Source: Streptomyces sp. (GTDB taxonomy: Bacteria; Actinomycetota; Actinomycetes; Streptomycetales; Streptomycetaceae). Taken from it: a stretch of DNA of 38,223 bases. Every line of letters starts with the position of its first letter. Positions within the stretch are counted from its first letter, which is position 1. The notes below the pieces were generated by a model. It did no database searches. It was not told the DNA's origin and saw only the letters and a program-made list of their open reading frames with translations. This document shows, one piece after another, positions 1 to 9,025 of the stretch. The stretch lies in contig JABFVM010000011.1 in the NCBI GenBank assembly GCA_013362785.1, positions 1-38,223 of the forward strand. Direction: 5' to 3'. The position numbers and the translations under genes were made by a program.

Positions 1-1
1 C

Positions 2-742
2 GAGCAGCCCATCCGCACCCGCGCCGACCTGGCCCGGCTGCGCGATCTGACCCCCGAGGACGTCTCGTACGTCACCGAGGCCATCGGCCTGCTCACCCGC
101 GAGCTCGGCCCGACCCCGCTCATCGGCTTCGCCGGGGCGCCTTTCACCCTCGCGAGCTACCTCGTCGAGGGCGGCCCGTCGCGCACGTACGAGAACGCCA
201 AGGCGATGATGTACGGCGACCCGGAGCTCTGGGCCGACCTGCTCGACCGCCTCGCGGACATCACGGCCGCCTTCCTGAAGGTGCAGATCGAGGCCGGCGC
301 CGCCGCGGTGCAGCTCTTCGACTCCTGGGTCGGCTCCCTCGCCCCCGCCGACTACCGGCGTTCGGTGATGCCCGCCTCCGCGAAGGTCTTCGACGCGGTC
401 GCCGGGTACGGCGTGCCGCGCATCCACTTCGGTGTGGGCACCGGTGAGCTGCTGAAGCTGATGGGCGAGGCCGGCGCGGACGTCGTCGGCGTCGACTGGC
501 GCGTCCCGCTCGACGAGGCGGCCCGTCGGGTCGGACCCGGCAAGGCGCTCCAGGGCAACCTCGACCCGACCATCCTGTTCACCACGCCGGAGGCGGTCGA
601 GGCCAAGGCCCGCGAGGTGCTCGATGCCGCGGCCGGCCTGGAGGGGCATGTCTTCAACCTGGGCCACGGGGTCATGCCGTCCACGGATCCGGATGCGCTG
701 ACCCGGCTCGTCGAGTACGTCCACACGCAGACCGCGCGCTGA
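2..742 (+). CDS. hemE: Uroporphyrinogen decarboxylase, 3' part (5' end outside window)
   Basis: Cytoplasmic enzyme that decarboxylates the four acetate side chains of uroporphyrinogen III to give coproporphyrinogen III. The frame is open from base 2 and encodes 246 residues; the family is about 350 residues, so roughly the first 100 are missing. Visible HemE features are GFAGAPFTLASYLVEGG near the window start, the substrate-pocket stretch QLFDSWVGSL, HFGVGTGELL, VVGVDWRVPLDEA and QGNLDPTILF, and the C-terminal NLGHGVMPSTDPD. It belongs to the same haem pathway as hemG and hemQ about 3.4 kb downstream. Identification is secure from these motifs; nothing looks degraded. Confidence 0.97.
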   Translation, partial: EQPIRTRADLARLRDLTPEDVSYVTEAIGLLTRELGPTPLIGFAGAPFTLASYLVEGGPSRTYENAKAMMYGDPELWADLLDRLADITAAFLKVQIEAGAAAVQLFDSWVGSLAPADYRRSVMPASAKVFDAVAGYGVPRIHFGVGTGELLKLMGEAGADVVGVDWRVPLDEAARRVGPGKALQGNLDPTILFTTPEAVEAKAREVLDAAAGLEGHVFNLGHGVMPSTDPDALTRLVEYVHTQTAR

Positions 743-939
743 GGACCGACTGACTGACGCCGGAGCGTGCAAGGGGCCGGCCGAGGAGGTCGGCAGCTCC
801 GCCTCGTCGCCTGCGGTCGCCTCGACTCCCGTCCGGCCGGCAGGCGGCGGTGAACGTTGCCCACGCCGCGTGCGTATGTCTCGGCAACCGCCCGCGGCAC
901 GGGGAAGGCGGGTCGCGGGGACTACGTGAGGAACAGGCG

Positions 940-1281
940 ATGAACGACCGAGTTACTCCTCCGGCGATTCACGCGTTGCCCGACGGTGAGGCCGAGCTCG
1001 CCGTGGTGGTGCGGCTGCCGTGGGAAGACGTGGCCCGGCTGGGGCAGGAGGCGGGGCGGCTCGCCGCACAGATGCAGCGGCCGGTGACGCTTGATGAGGC
1101 CGTCAGTCATCGGTTGCGCTCCGCGAGGTCTGCGGCGCATGCGAAGCCGGCGGGGGAGCAGCCGGCTGCCGCCGCGATGCCGGCGAGTGTGAGTGCGAGT
1201 GCCTCCGTGTCGTCGTTGCCTTCCCGACCGCCTGCTGAGCAGGCTCGGCAGGCCATTGAGAGGATCAACGGATCTGCCTAG
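940..1281 (+). CDS. Small conserved hypothetical protein downstream of hemE
   Basis: A 113-residue protein that I cannot assign to a function. ATG at 940 is chosen because TGAGGAA lies just upstream (about 927-933); an in-frame ATG at 850 has no such site and would add an Arg/Gly-rich stretch. The N-terminal 70 residues look folded (ELAVVVRLPWEDVARLGQEAGRL, with alternating charge suggesting a helix), followed by a low-complexity Ala/Ser/Pro stretch and a short charged end ERINGSA. There is no signal peptide, membrane segment or metal motif. From general knowledge, a gene of this kind commonly follows hemE in Streptomyces, but that gives no role. Confidence 0.7.
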   Translation: MNDRVTPPAIHALPDGEAELAVVVRLPWEDVARLGQEAGRLAAQMQRPVTLDEAVSHRLRSARSAAHAKPAGEQPAAAAMPASVSASASVSSLPSRPPAEQARQAIERINGSA

Positions 1282-1316
1282 TCGCCGTGGGGGCGTGGGT
1301 GGTTCGGCGGCTGCGG

Positions 1317-1363
1317 GTTTGTCGTGGCTTGTCGCGCAGTTCCCCGCGCCCCTTTAGGGCGTT
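1317..1363. repeat. Streptomyces intergenic GCGCAGTTCCCCGCGCCCC element, copy 1
   Basis: The stretch contains TCGCGCAGTTCCCCGCGCCC followed by CTTTAGGGCG. The end forms a short hairpin: CGCCC at 1347-1351, loop CTTTA, GGGCG at 1357-1361. A close copy lies at 26112-26155 between the exporter and the NRPS. This sequence family is very common between Streptomyces genes, usually as a terminator-like hairpin. Here it sits downstream of both the + strand gene ending at 1281 and the - strand gene ending at 1376, so it may end transcripts from either side. Confidence 0.7.
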
Positions 1364-1375
1364 CCGTGCCGCCTG

Positions 1376-2851
1376 TTATGAGGTTCCGGCGTTGACTGCT
1401 TTTGCCGCCTTGCGGGCCGCTACCAGTACCGGGTCCCAGACCGGTGAGAACGGGGGCGCGTAGCCCAGGTCCAGGGAGACCATCTGTTCCACCGTCATGC
1501 CGGCCGTCAGGGCCACCGCCGCGATGTCCACGCGTTTGCCCGCGCCCTCCTTGCCGACGATCTGCGCGCCCAGGAGTCGGCCGGTGCGGCGTTCGGCGAG
1601 GAGTTTGACGGTCATCGTCGCGGCGCCCGGGTAGTAGCCCGCGCGGCTGGTGGACTCGATCGTCGCCGTCACGTATCGCAGGCCCGCCCTGTGCGCGTCC
1701 TTCTCGCGCAGGCCCGTGCGGGCGATCTCCAGGTCGCAGACCTTGCTGACGGCCGTGCCGACCACGCCGGGGAAGGTGGCGTAACCGCCGGCCGCGTTCG
1801 TGCCGATGACCTGGCCGTGTTTGTTGGCGTGGGTGCCGAGGGGGATGTGGCGTTCGCGGCCGGAGACCAGGTCGAGGACCTCCACGCAGTCGCCGCCCGC
1901 CCAGATGTTCTCGTGGCCGCGTACCCGCATGGCCAGGTCGGTCAGCAGGCCGTCGTGGTCGCCGAGGGGGAGGCCGGCCGCTCGCGCGAGCGCGGTTTCC
2001 GGGTGGACCCCGATGCCCAGGACCACCACGTCCGCCGGGTATTCGGTGTCCTCCGTGGCCACCGCCCGGACGTGGCCGTCCTCGCCGGTGAGGATCTTGG
2101 TGACCTCGGCGTCGTTGACCATCGTGATGCCCAGGCCCTCCATGGCCTCGTGCACCAGACGGCCCATGTCCGCGTCGAGCGTGGACATGGGCTCGCTGCC
2201 ACGGTTGACGACCGTCACCTCGTAGCCGCGGTTGATCAGCGCCTCGGCCATCTCCACGCCGATGTAACCGGCGCCCACCACGACCGCGCGGCGGCCACGC
2301 GTGCGTGCCAGCGTGTCGATCAGGGCCTGTCCGTCGTCGAGGGTCTGCACGCCGTGGACGCCGGAAGCGTCGGCACCCGGCATGTCGGGGCGGATCGGGC
2401 GGGCGCCGGTCGCGATCACGAGTTTGTCGTACGACGTCCAGGACTCGGCGCCCGAATCGACGTCACGCGCGCGTACCCGGCCCCCGGCCACGTCGATCTC
2501 CATGACCTCCGTGCGCATGCGCAGGTCGATGTCCCGCGCGCGGTGCTCGTCGGCCGTACGGGCGATCAACCGGTCGCGGTCGGGGACATCGCCGCCCACC
2601 CAGTACGGGATGCCACAGGCCGAGAAGGAGGTGAAGTGGCCGCGTTCGAACGCCACGATCTCCAGTTCGTCGGCGCTCTTCAGGCGCCGCGCCTGTGACG
2701 CCGCGGACATCCCCGCGGCGTCACCCCCGATGACGACCAGTCGCTCTCGCGTATCCGACGCACCCGACGCATCCGTCGCGACACCCGGCGCACCCGTCGC
2801 GGCCCTCGCAGCACTCCCGCTACTCCCGGTACTCCCAGCACTCATGCTCAT
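1376..2851 (-). CDS. CoA-disulfide-reductase-like FAD/NAD(P)H oxidoreductase
   Basis: Flavoprotein of the pyridine-nucleotide disulfide oxidoreductase class, closest in motifs to CoA-disulfide reductases and NADH oxidases. In 491 residues it has an FAD-binding GGDAAG motif (42-47) and SFSACGIPYWVGG with Cys79 at the position of the redox cysteine that carries CoA. A second Rossmann motif, VVGAGYIGVEMAE, is for NAD(P)H. The FAD-contact segment is ENIWAGGDC, and the C-terminal dimerisation domain ends in GYAPPFSPVWDPV. There is no rhodanese domain. The first 33 residues are a Gly/Ala/Ser-rich extension. ATGs at 2851 and 2845 are both possible; neither has a clear ribosome site. It starts 27 bases after the DUF4349 gene, so they are probably co-transcribed. 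A role in CoA or low-molecular-weight thiol redox balance is family-based inference. Confidence 0.88.
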   Translation of the reverse strand: MSMSAGSTGSSGSAARAATGAPGVATDASGASDTRERLVVIGGDAAGMSAASQARRLKSADELEIVAFERGHFTSFSACGIPYWVGGDVPDRDRLIARTADEHRARDIDLRMRTEVMEIDVAGGRVRARDVDSGAESWTSYDKLVIATGARPIRPDMPGADASGVHGVQTLDDGQALIDTLARTRGRRAVVVGAGYIGVEMAEALINRGYEVTVVNRGSEPMSTLDADMGRLVHEAMEGLGITMVNDAEVTKILTGEDGHVRAVATEDTEYPADVVVLGIGVHPETALARAAGLPLGDHDGLLTDLAMRVRGHENIWAGGDCVEVLDLVSGRERHIPLGTHANKHGQVIGTNAAGGYATFPGVVGTAVSKVCDLEIARTGLREKDAHRAGLRYVTATIESTSRAGYYPGAATMTVKLLAERRTGRLLGAQIVGKEGAGKRVDIAAVALTAGMTVEQMVSLDLGYAPPFSPVWDPVLVAARKAAKAVNAGTS

Positions 2852-2878
2852 GCGAACACGCTACGAGCGCCGGGCATT

Positions 2879-3940
2879 TCAGTCCTGCCCGCCACCCGAC
2901 TCGTCACCCGGCCCGTCACCCTTCGCACCGCCCTGTCCGCCGCCGTTCCCGTGACCCGCGCGCGTGGGGCTCGGTGCAGGGCGGGCCGTCGGCAGCGGGC
3001 CCAGTGCCGTCGTCACCGGCGCCGTGGCTGGGCGGCGCGGCAGCCGGGGTCGCAGGACCTTCAGCCACAGCAGCACGATCAGCGCCGCCACCGCGGCGAA
3101 GGGCAGCACCGCGCCGAACGCCACCGCCAGCCAGCGCAGCATCGTCACGAACGCGTCCCAGCCGCCCGCGAGCGCGTCCAGGAAGCCGGGGTCGTCGTCC
3201 TTAGCGGCCTTCTTCACCGGCGTCTCGGAGAGGGAGAGGGTGATGGTGGCCAGGCTGGTGCGGTCCTTCAGGGACGACTGTTGGGCCAGCAGTGCCTCCA
3301 GGTCGGCCTGGCGGGTGCTCAGCTCCCCTTCCAGCGTGACCACGTCGCTGAGCTTGGTCGCCCGGTCCATCAGCTCCCGGATCCGGGCCACGCTGGCGCG
3401 CTGCGACTTGATCCGGCTCTCCACGTCGACGACCTGGTCGGTGACGTCCTGCGCCTTGGCGCTGCGCTCGATCAGCTTGCCCGCGCCCTCCAGTTCCGTG
3501 AGGACCTCGGCGTACCGCTCGACGGGGATCCGCAGCACGACGCGGGTGCGCTCGCGGCTCTCGTCGTCGCGTGTCGTGGTCTCGTTGCCGACGTAGCCTC
3601 CCGCGTTCTCGGCGGTGGCGCGGGCCTCGTCCAGGGCCTTCGGTACGTCCTTGACCCGCACGGTCAGCGAGGCCGTACGGATGATGTGGCTCGTAGTCAC
3701 CTTGGGCGCCGAGGAGGCCCGGTCGGCGCCGGAGCCGCTGCCCGGGGCGCCCTCCGCCGCGCTCGCCTGCGGCTCCGCCGCCTGGGCGGCCCCGTCCCCG
3801 ACGGCCTTGCTGGAGCCCCCCGAGTCGTCGGAGGCGCCGCTGCAGCCGGTGAGCGCGAGGGCTGCCGCCAGCAGGAGGCCGGCCAGGGCCTGGACCTGTC
3901 GTACTGGTCGTACCGGTCGTGCGGATCGTTGTGCGCGCAT
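2879..3940 (-). CDS. DUF4349 lipoprotein with coiled coil and C-terminal membrane helix
   Basis: A 353-residue envelope protein. ATG at 3940 gives a lipoprotein signal: basic start, hydrophobic stretch 18-30 and lipobox LTGC with Cys33; upstream in-frame codons would spoil this signal. After a low-complexity linker (34-80), the DUF4349 core begins at SHIIRTASLTVRVKDV (about 84). A heptad-like coiled-coil region follows (about 165-225, VDVESRIKSQRASVARIREL), then a membrane helix at about 266-296 and a Gly-rich tail. The lipid anchor plus terminal helix would leave the core outside the cell. No enzymatic role is known for the domain. It is divergent from hemG and is followed at 27 bases by the flavin reductase. 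Confidence 0.85.
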   Translation of the reverse strand: MRAQRSARPVRPVRQVQALAGLLLAAALALTGCSGASDDSGGSSKAVGDGAAQAAEPQASAAEGAPGSGSGADRASSAPKVTTSHIIRTASLTVRVKDVPKALDEARATAENAGGYVGNETTTRDDESRERTRVVLRIPVERYAEVLTELEGAGKLIERSAKAQDVTDQVVDVESRIKSQRASVARIRELMDRATKLSDVVTLEGELSTRQADLEALLAQQSSLKDRTSLATITLSLSETPVKKAAKDDDPGFLDALAGGWDAFVTMLRWLAVAFGAVLPFAAVAALIVLLWLKVLRPRLPRRPATAPVTTALGPLPTARPAPSPTRAGHGNGGGQGGAKGDGPGDESGGGQD

Positions 3941-3958
3941 GTGGGCGTACCCCCGAGG

Positions 3959-3972
3959 GTCGTCGTGACGAC
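3959..3972. promoter_or_regulatory. Short palindrome upstream of the DUF4349 gene
   Basis: GTCGTC, two bases, GACGAC lies 19 bases upstream of the DUF4349 start, in the 160-base divergent region shared with hemG. It may be an operator. The evidence is the symmetry and position alone. Confidence 0.25.
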
Positions 3973-4019
3973 TGACGCTTCTTCGACGCGGGGGTGCGGC
4001 GGAACGTTGGCGGGAAACG

Positions 4020-4044
4020 GTCCCGATGCGGTCACGGTCGGGAC
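4020..4044. promoter_or_regulatory. Inverted repeat GTCCCGA-N11-TCGGGAC upstream of hemG
   Basis: Perfect 7-base arms separated by 11 bases, ending 56 bases before the hemG ATG, in the divergent hemG/DUF4349 region. The size and spacing suit a dimeric regulator binding two helical turns, or an overlapping promoter element. I do not recognise the regulator. Confidence 0.4.
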
Positions 4045-4100
4045 TCGTGCAGGACACCGGGGCGCGGACGGCTGTCAGTGGGGTCTGAGAGGCTGTGGAC

Positions 4101-5561
4101 ATGCGCGAAGCACAGACTCGTACGGGAACGGGCCAGGTCGTTGTGATCGGGGGCGGTATCGCGGGACTCGCCGCGGCGCACCGCCTGCTGGACACGGGCC
4201 GGCGGGTGACCGTGCTGGAGGCGTCGGACCGGGTCGGCGGCAAGCTGCTGCCCGGCCGGATCGCCGATGTGCGCGTGGACTTCGGCGCCGAGTCGATGCT
4301 GGCCCGCCGCCCCGAGGCCGTCGCCCTCGCCCGCGAGGTGGGCCTCGCCGGCCGGCTCCAGCCGCCCGCCACCGCGACCGCCTCGATCTGGACCCGCGGT
4401 GCCCTGCGCCCCATGCCCAAGGGGCATGTGATGGGCGTCCCCGGCACCGCGTCCGCCCTCGCCGGAGTGCTGTCCGAGGACGGCCTGGCCCGCATCGAGC
4501 GCGACGCCGACCTGCCCCGCACGGAGGTCGGCGACGACGTGGCGGTCGGTGAGTATGTGGCCGCCCGCCTCGGCCGGGAGGTCGTCGACCGCCTGGTCGA
4601 GCCCCTGCTCGGCGGTGTCTACGCGGGCGACGCGTACCGCATCTCGATGCGCTCGGCGGTCCCGCAGCTCTACCAGGCCGCGCTGACCCACGACTCCCTC
4701 ACCGAGGCCGTCCGCGAGATCCAGGCCAGGGTCGCAGCAAACCAGCAGACCGGGCCGGTGTTCATGGGCATCGAGGGCGGCGTCGGCCGACTCCCCCTCA
4801 CGGTCGCGGAGTCGGTGCGCGCGCGGGGCGGCGAGATCGTGACCAGTACGCCGGTGACCGAGCTGCGCCGCGAGGCGCCGACCGGATGGCGCGTCGTCGC
4901 CGGCGACCGGGTGCTGCACGCCGAGGCGGTCGTGGTCGCCGTACCCGCCCCGGCCGCCGCCGGGCTGCTGCGCGCCGAGGCCCCGGAGGCCGCCACCGAG
5001 CTGGCCGGCATCGAGTACGCCTCCATGGCCCTGGTCACCCTCGCCTACCGCCGCGCCGACACCGAGCTCCCCCCGGGCAGCGGCTTCCTGGTGCCGCCGG
5101 TCGACGGGCGCACCATCAAGGCGTCGACGTTCGCCTCGCAGAAGTGGGGCTGGATCGCCGACGAGAACCCCGACGTGGTCGTGCTGCGTACCTCCGTCGG
5201 GCGGTACGGCGAGACGGAGATCCTCCAGCGCGACGACGACCACCTCGTCGACGTCTCACGCCAGGACCTCAAGGCGGCGACCGGCCTCGACGCCACCCCC
5301 CTGGAAACCCGCGTCACCCGCTGGACCGACGGCCTGCCCCAGTACCCGGTCGGCCACCACGCGCGCGTGGCCCGCGTCCGAGAGCACATCGCCAAGCTGC
5401 CCGGCCTCGCGGTGTGCGGCGCGCAGTACGACGGCGTGGGCATCCCGGCCTGCATCGCGAGCGCGTACGCCGCGGTGGACCAGATCCACGGTGACCTGAG
5501 CGCCGTGGAGGAGCTCACCGCCCACCCGGTGCAGAGTCTGCACGGCGGAGCGGGAGAATAG
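4101..5561 (+). CDS. hemG: Coproporphyrinogen/protoporphyrinogen oxidase (HemY type)
   Basis: FAD enzyme that oxidises the porphyrinogen ring using oxygen. The 486-residue protein has the dinucleotide-binding motif [16 protein letters not shown] (15-30), Glu40 for the FAD ribose, RVGGK at 44-48, and the C-terminal FAD motif [24 protein letters not shown] 4101 is preferred over the in-frame GTG at 4095 because GAGAGG (4086-4092) is correctly spaced only for the ATG. The gene runs into hemQ with a 5-base gap. In actinobacteria with HemQ, the usual substrate is coproporphyrinogen III (coproporphyrin-dependent pathway), so the enzyme acts as the CgoX step. That substrate choice is from family knowledge, not visible here. 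Confidence 0.95.
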   Translation: MREAQTRTGTGQVVVIGGGIAGLAAAHRLLDTGRRVTVLEASDRVGGKLLPGRIADVRVDFGAESMLARRPEAVALAREVGLAGRLQPPATATASIWTRGALRPMPKGHVMGVPGTASALAGVLSEDGLARIERDADLPRTEVGDDVAVGEYVAARLGREVVDRLVEPLLGGVYAGDAYRISMRSAVPQLYQAALTHDSLTEAVREIQARVAANQQTGPVFMGIEGGVGRLPLTVAESVRARGGEIVTSTPVTELRREAPTGWRVVAGDRVLHAEAVVVAVPAPAAAGLLRAEAPEAATELAGIEYASMALVTLAYRRADTELPPGSGFLVPPVDGRTIKASTFASQKWGWIADENPDVVVLRTSVGRYGETEILQRDDDHLVDVSRQDLKAATGLDATPLETRVTRWTDGLPQYPVGHHARVARVREHIAKLPGLAVCGAQYDGVGIPACIASAYAAVDQIHGDLSAVEELTAHPVQSLHGGAGE

Positions 5562-5566
5562 GTGCC

Positions 5567-6298
5567 ATGAGTGACGACGCCTCCACCACCGAGTCCGGCA
5601 GGATCCCGAACAAGGGCAAGCTGGCCAAGGACCTCAACGATGTCATCCGCTACACCCTCTGGTCCGTCTTCAAGCTGAAGGACGTGCTCCCCGAGGACCG
5701 CGCGGGCTACGCCGACGAGGTCCAGGAGCTGTTCGACCAGCTCGCCGCCAAGGACGTGACGATCCGCGGCACGTACGACGTGTCAGGCCTGCGCGCCGAC
5801 GCCGACGTCATGATCTGGTGGCACGCCGAGACCAGCGACCAACTGCAGGAGGCGTACAACCTCTTCCGCCGCACCAAGCTGGGCCGTGCCCTGGAGCCGG
5901 TCTGGTCGAACATGGCGCTGCACCGCCCCGCCGAGTTCAACCGCTCGCACATCCCGGCGTTCCTCGCCGACGAGACGCCGCGCAACTACGTCAGCGTCTA
6001 CCCCTTCGTGCGCTCCTACGACTGGTACCTGCTGCCCGACGAGGACCGCCGCCGCATGCTCGCCGACCACGGCAAGATGGCCCGCGGCTACCCGGACGTC
6101 CGCGCCAACACGGTCGCCTCGTTCTCGCTGGGCGACTACGAGTGGCTCCTGGCGTTCGAGGCCGACGAGCTGTACCGCATCGTCGACCTCATGCGCCACC
6201 TGCGGGCCTCCGAGGCCCGGATGCACGTCCGCGAAGAGGTGCCGTTCTACACGGGCCGTCGCAAGAGCGTGGCCGAGCTGGTCGCCGGGCTCGCCTGA
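5567..6298 (+). CDS. hemQ: HemQ coproheme decarboxylase
   Basis: Last step of the coproporphyrin-dependent haem pathway: peroxide-driven decarboxylation of two propionates of iron-coproporphyrin to haem b. The 243-residue length is normal for the actinobacterial form, which belongs to the chlorite-dismutase fold. Visible elements are [15 protein letters not shown] near the start, MIWWHAET, His119 in MALHRP (distal side in actinobacterial enzymes), Tyr145 in [12 protein letters not shown] (the catalytic tyrosine position), and His168 in [14 protein letters not shown] (proximal haem ligand position). The gene is translationally close to hemG and is followed by a strong hairpin, so hemG-hemQ form one unit. 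Confidence 0.97.
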   Translation: MSDDASTTESGRIPNKGKLAKDLNDVIRYTLWSVFKLKDVLPEDRAGYADEVQELFDQLAAKDVTIRGTYDVSGLRADADVMIWWHAETSDQLQEAYNLFRRTKLGRALEPVWSNMALHRPAEFNRSHIPAFLADETPRNYVSVYPFVRSYDWYLLPDEDRRRMLADHGKMARGYPDVRANTVASFSLGDYEWLLAFEADELYRIVDLMRHLRASEARMHVREEVPFYTGRRKSVAELVAGLA

Positions 6299-6316
6299 GA
6301 GGTCTCCTCGAAGTTC

Positions 6317-6356
6317 GACGCAGCCCCGCGCCCCTCCAGGGGCGCGGGGCTGCGTC
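6317..6356. terminator. Strong hairpin after hemQ
   Basis: A perfect 18-bp stem: left arm GACGCAGCCCCGCGCCCC (6317-6334), loop TCCA, right arm 6339-6356. It lies 18 bases after the hemQ stop and 32 bases before the stop of the convergent peptidase gene, so it probably serves both strands. There is no long T run, as is usual for Streptomyces terminators. Confidence 0.85.
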
Positions 6357-6388
6357 AATGTGCGGCTCCGCCGCGTGGGCGCGACCGG

Positions 6389-8008
6389 CTACGGACGGGC
6401 CGCAGCCTCATGACGGCGCTTGCGCGGAGCGCTCGGCTTCGGCTCGGGATGCCCCGCGCACTCCGCCTGCCGCTCCGGGAGGCGGCCCTCCAGCAGATAC
6501 GCGTCGACATGGCCGTTGACGCACGCGTTCGGGCCGTACGCGATGCCGTGCGTGCCCGCGTCCCGCTCGGTCACCAGGACCGACCCCGACAGCCGCCGCT
6601 GCATCTCCAGCGCCCCCGCGTACGGTGTGGCGGCGTCCCGCTCGGCGGCCAGGATCAGGATCGGCGGCACCTCACCCGGCCCGGTCCGCACATCGAGGGG
6701 CTCCTGCCGGGGCGCCTGCCAGTAGGCGCACGGCAGGTTCATCCACACGTTGTCCCAGGTCTCGAACGGCGCCACCCGCGCGAGCTGGGTGTTGTCCCGG
6801 TCCCAGACCGCCCAGTCCGTCGGCCAGGGGGCGTCGTTGCACTCCACGGCGGTGTAGACCGCGCTTGAGTTCTCGTCCTCGGCCGCCGCCTCCGTCACCG
6901 GCGAGGCCAGCTCGACCAGCGGCTTCACATCGCCCTTCAGATACGCCGACAGCGCCTGCGCCCGCGCGGGCCAGTAGTCGTCGTAGTACCCGGCCTGCAG
7001 AAACGCCTCCTGCAACTGCCCGGGCCCGACCTTCCCGCCGGCCGGCTTCCCGGCCAGCCGCTCCCGCACCTTGTCGTAGCTGCGCAGCACCTTTTCGGCC
7101 GTGTCCCCGAGGCCGTACACCCGGTCGTGCCTGGCCACCCACTTCCGGAAGTCCGCCCACCGCCCCTCGAACGCCGCCGACTGGGTGAGGTTGCTGCGGT
7201 ACCAGATCTGGGCCGGGTCCGGGTTCACCGCCGAGTCGAACACCATCCGCCGCACATGGGAGGGGAAGAGGGTGGCGTACAGCGCGCCGAAGTAGGTGCC
7301 GTACGACGCGCCCATGAACGTCAGCTTCCGCTGGCCCAGCGCGGCGCGCAGGACGTCCAGGTCACGGGCGTTGTTGAGGGAGTTGTAGTGCCGCAGTGCG
7401 CTGCCGGTGCGCCGGGCGCAGCCGCGTGCGTAGGCCTTCGCCTTGGCGATGCGTTCCCGCTTGTACGACTCGGTGGGGTGTGTCGGCGCGTCCATGGGCC
7501 CGTTGACGTACTGCTTGGGGTCCTGGCAGGAGACCGGCGCGGACGGCCCCACGCCGCGCGGGGCGTAGCCGACGAGGTCGTACGCGCCCGCCAGCCGCTT
7601 CCACGCGGGCAGCACACCGATCAGCGGGAAGTGCAGGCTGGAGGAGCCGGGCCCGCCCGGGTTGTAGACCAGGGCGCCTTTCGTCGGCACCCGGCGCTTG
7701 CTGTTCTGCGGGTCCTTGTGCGTGGCCGGGACCCGGCTGACGGTGAGTCGGATCTGCTTGCCCTCGGGGTCGGCGTAGTCGAGCGGGACGGAGACCGTGC
7801 CGCACTTCACGGCGGCCGGCAGGTCCAGCTTCTTGGGGCAGTTGCCGAAGGTGATGCCGGCCGCCTCGGCGCGTGCGGCGGCCGCCTCGGCGCCCTGCTG
7901 TTCGTCCAGGCGGCGGGCGGCGACGCCATCGGCGCTGCCGGCCGGGGCGGCGGAGAGGGTGGTCAGGAGCAGAGCCCCGGCGACCGAGTAGAGGGCGGGA
8001 GCTCTCAT
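6389..8008 (-). CDS. Secreted TAP-family alpha/beta-hydrolase (tripeptidyl aminopeptidase type)
   Basis: Exported serine peptidase/hydrolase of the Streptomyces Tap/Slp family, which removes short N-terminal peptides from secreted proteins. It has 539 residues from ATG 8008, preceded by AAGGGA on its strand. The signal peptide is about 1-25 (hydrophobic, then SAAPAGSA). The oxyanion stretch is NPGGPG (116-121), the nucleophile Ser235 lies in GASYGTYFG, the catalytic Asp458 in LAAERDAATPYAG and His487 in GTHGIAYG. The C-terminal TAP-like domain is followed by a basic low-complexity tail. An in-frame GTG lies directly before the ATG and is an equally possible start. The substrate cannot be told from sequence. 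Confidence 0.92.
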   Translation of the reverse strand: MRAPALYSVAGALLLTTLSAAPAGSADGVAARRLDEQQGAEAAAARAEAAGITFGNCPKKLDLPAAVKCGTVSVPLDYADPEGKQIRLTVSRVPATHKDPQNSKRRVPTKGALVYNPGGPGSSSLHFPLIGVLPAWKRLAGAYDLVGYAPRGVGPSAPVSCQDPKQYVNGPMDAPTHPTESYKRERIAKAKAYARGCARRTGSALRHYNSLNNARDLDVLRAALGQRKLTFMGASYGTYFGALYATLFPSHVRRMVFDSAVNPDPAQIWYRSNLTQSAAFEGRWADFRKWVARHDRVYGLGDTAEKVLRSYDKVRERLAGKPAGGKVGPGQLQEAFLQAGYYDDYWPARAQALSAYLKGDVKPLVELASPVTEAAAEDENSSAVYTAVECNDAPWPTDWAVWDRDNTQLARVAPFETWDNVWMNLPCAYWQAPRQEPLDVRTGPGEVPPILILAAERDAATPYAGALEMQRRLSGSVLVTERDAGTHGIAYGPNACVNGHVDAYLLEGRLPERQAECAGHPEPKPSAPRKRRHEAAARP

Positions 8009-8131
8009 CACGTATCCCTTCAGTGCACGGCAGCGACAAAAGGGATATTTGGTTCGTCTGTTGATGAAGGCAAGCACCGTCTGCCGGTGTCGGCGTCATT
8101 GCCCCCGATGCGTCACCGGGGCCCGGAACCG

Positions 8132-8929
8132 TCAGTCGCGCCGCGGGGCCGGATCATGGTGCGGCGCGCGGTGCGCGAAGGCCTGCCGCAGCTCCGGCTC
8201 ACCGATCGCGCGCACGCCCCGTACGGCGACGGAGGTGAGGTACGTACGGTCGCCCCCGCCCCCCGAGCGCCGGACCAGGGCACTGAGCAGCCGCTGCCCG
8301 GCCGGCGAGGCCCACTGCGCGTACGGCAGGATCTCGACCCGCGCCACGGCGAGGCAGCTCAGGGTCAGCACGAAGGGCAGCGCGAACCACAGGGCGACCA
8401 GATGCGCCGGCATGTCCGACGGGGCCGGTGCCAGCAGCGCGACCGCCCCCAGCGCCAGGACGGCCACCGCGGCCAGCCGCACCTGCCGGACCGACGTCGC
8501 GACGTCGCTGCGCGCCCCGTCGGGCACCGCGAGGCCCGCGCTGACCAGTCGGTCGGCGAGACTGCCGACCGCGTCGGCGGCGGCCGCGGCGTCCCGCACC
8601 GGCTCGATCCGCGACTGGCCCTCCGGCCCGATGGCCCCTATCACCGAGCGCTCCATCTCGTCGCGCCCGCGCGGATCGACGACCGTCGCCCAGCCGGTGT
8701 GGGCGAGCAGCAGCCGGTGCTGCCGCGCCATGGAGACGAGCGTCAGATCGGCGACCCGCCGGGGACCGCCGGACAGGAAGGCGGCCTCGTACAACGTCAG
8801 ATCACGGCCCTGGCCTGCGGTCGCCTCATTCCTGTCCACGGCTGTGGCATGTACGGCGGCGAGGCACAGGCGCGTGCAGGCCGTGCCGGCGATGGCCCAG
8901 GCCGCGAGCAACAAAAGCACCCAGAACAT
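8132..8929 (-). CDS. TIGR04222-domain membrane protein without Cys/Gly tail
   Basis: A 265-residue membrane protein: an N-terminal helix (about 2-22), then the TIGR04222 hallmark LYEAAFLSGGPRRVADLTLVSM followed by HRLLL, and two adjacent membrane helices (about 151-168 and 177-198). Many members of this family end in a Cys/Gly-rich low-complexity tail; this one ends in a short polar tail (HHDPAPRRD) with no such region. Family members occur near DUF692/MNIO genes, and one lies 1.3 kb upstream here. The function is unknown. The start at 8929 has only a weak ribosome site. Confidence 0.82.
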   Translation of the reverse strand: MFWVLLLLAAWAIAGTACTRLCLAAVHATAVDRNEATAGQGRDLTLYEAAFLSGGPRRVADLTLVSMARQHRLLLAHTGWATVVDPRGRDEMERSVIGAIGPEGQSRIEPVRDAAAAADAVGSLADRLVSAGLAVPDGARSDVATSVRQVRLAAVAVLALGAVALLAPAPSDMPAHLVALWFALPFVLTLSCLAVARVEILPYAQWASPAGQRLLSALVRRSGGGGDRTYLTSVAVRGVRAIGEPELRQAFAHRAPHHDPAPRRD

Positions 8930-9025
8930 GGCACCATTTTGCGGCTAAACCGCCGCCGCTCTCGCGGACTTGGTTGCTCGCCGTGGGGGCTTCTCAATTA
9001 ATGGTTGCGGCCCTGGGGTGCTTTT

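Noticed and set aside
742..939. Terminator or small gene between hemE and the next gene
   Set aside because: Only widely spaced GCCGGCC/GGCCGGC arms are present, with no compact hairpin and no supported reading frame.
2644..2651. GTTCGAAC palindrome as a StrR-type half-site
   Set aside because: It lies within the flavin reductase coding region and lacks the extended arms and spacing.
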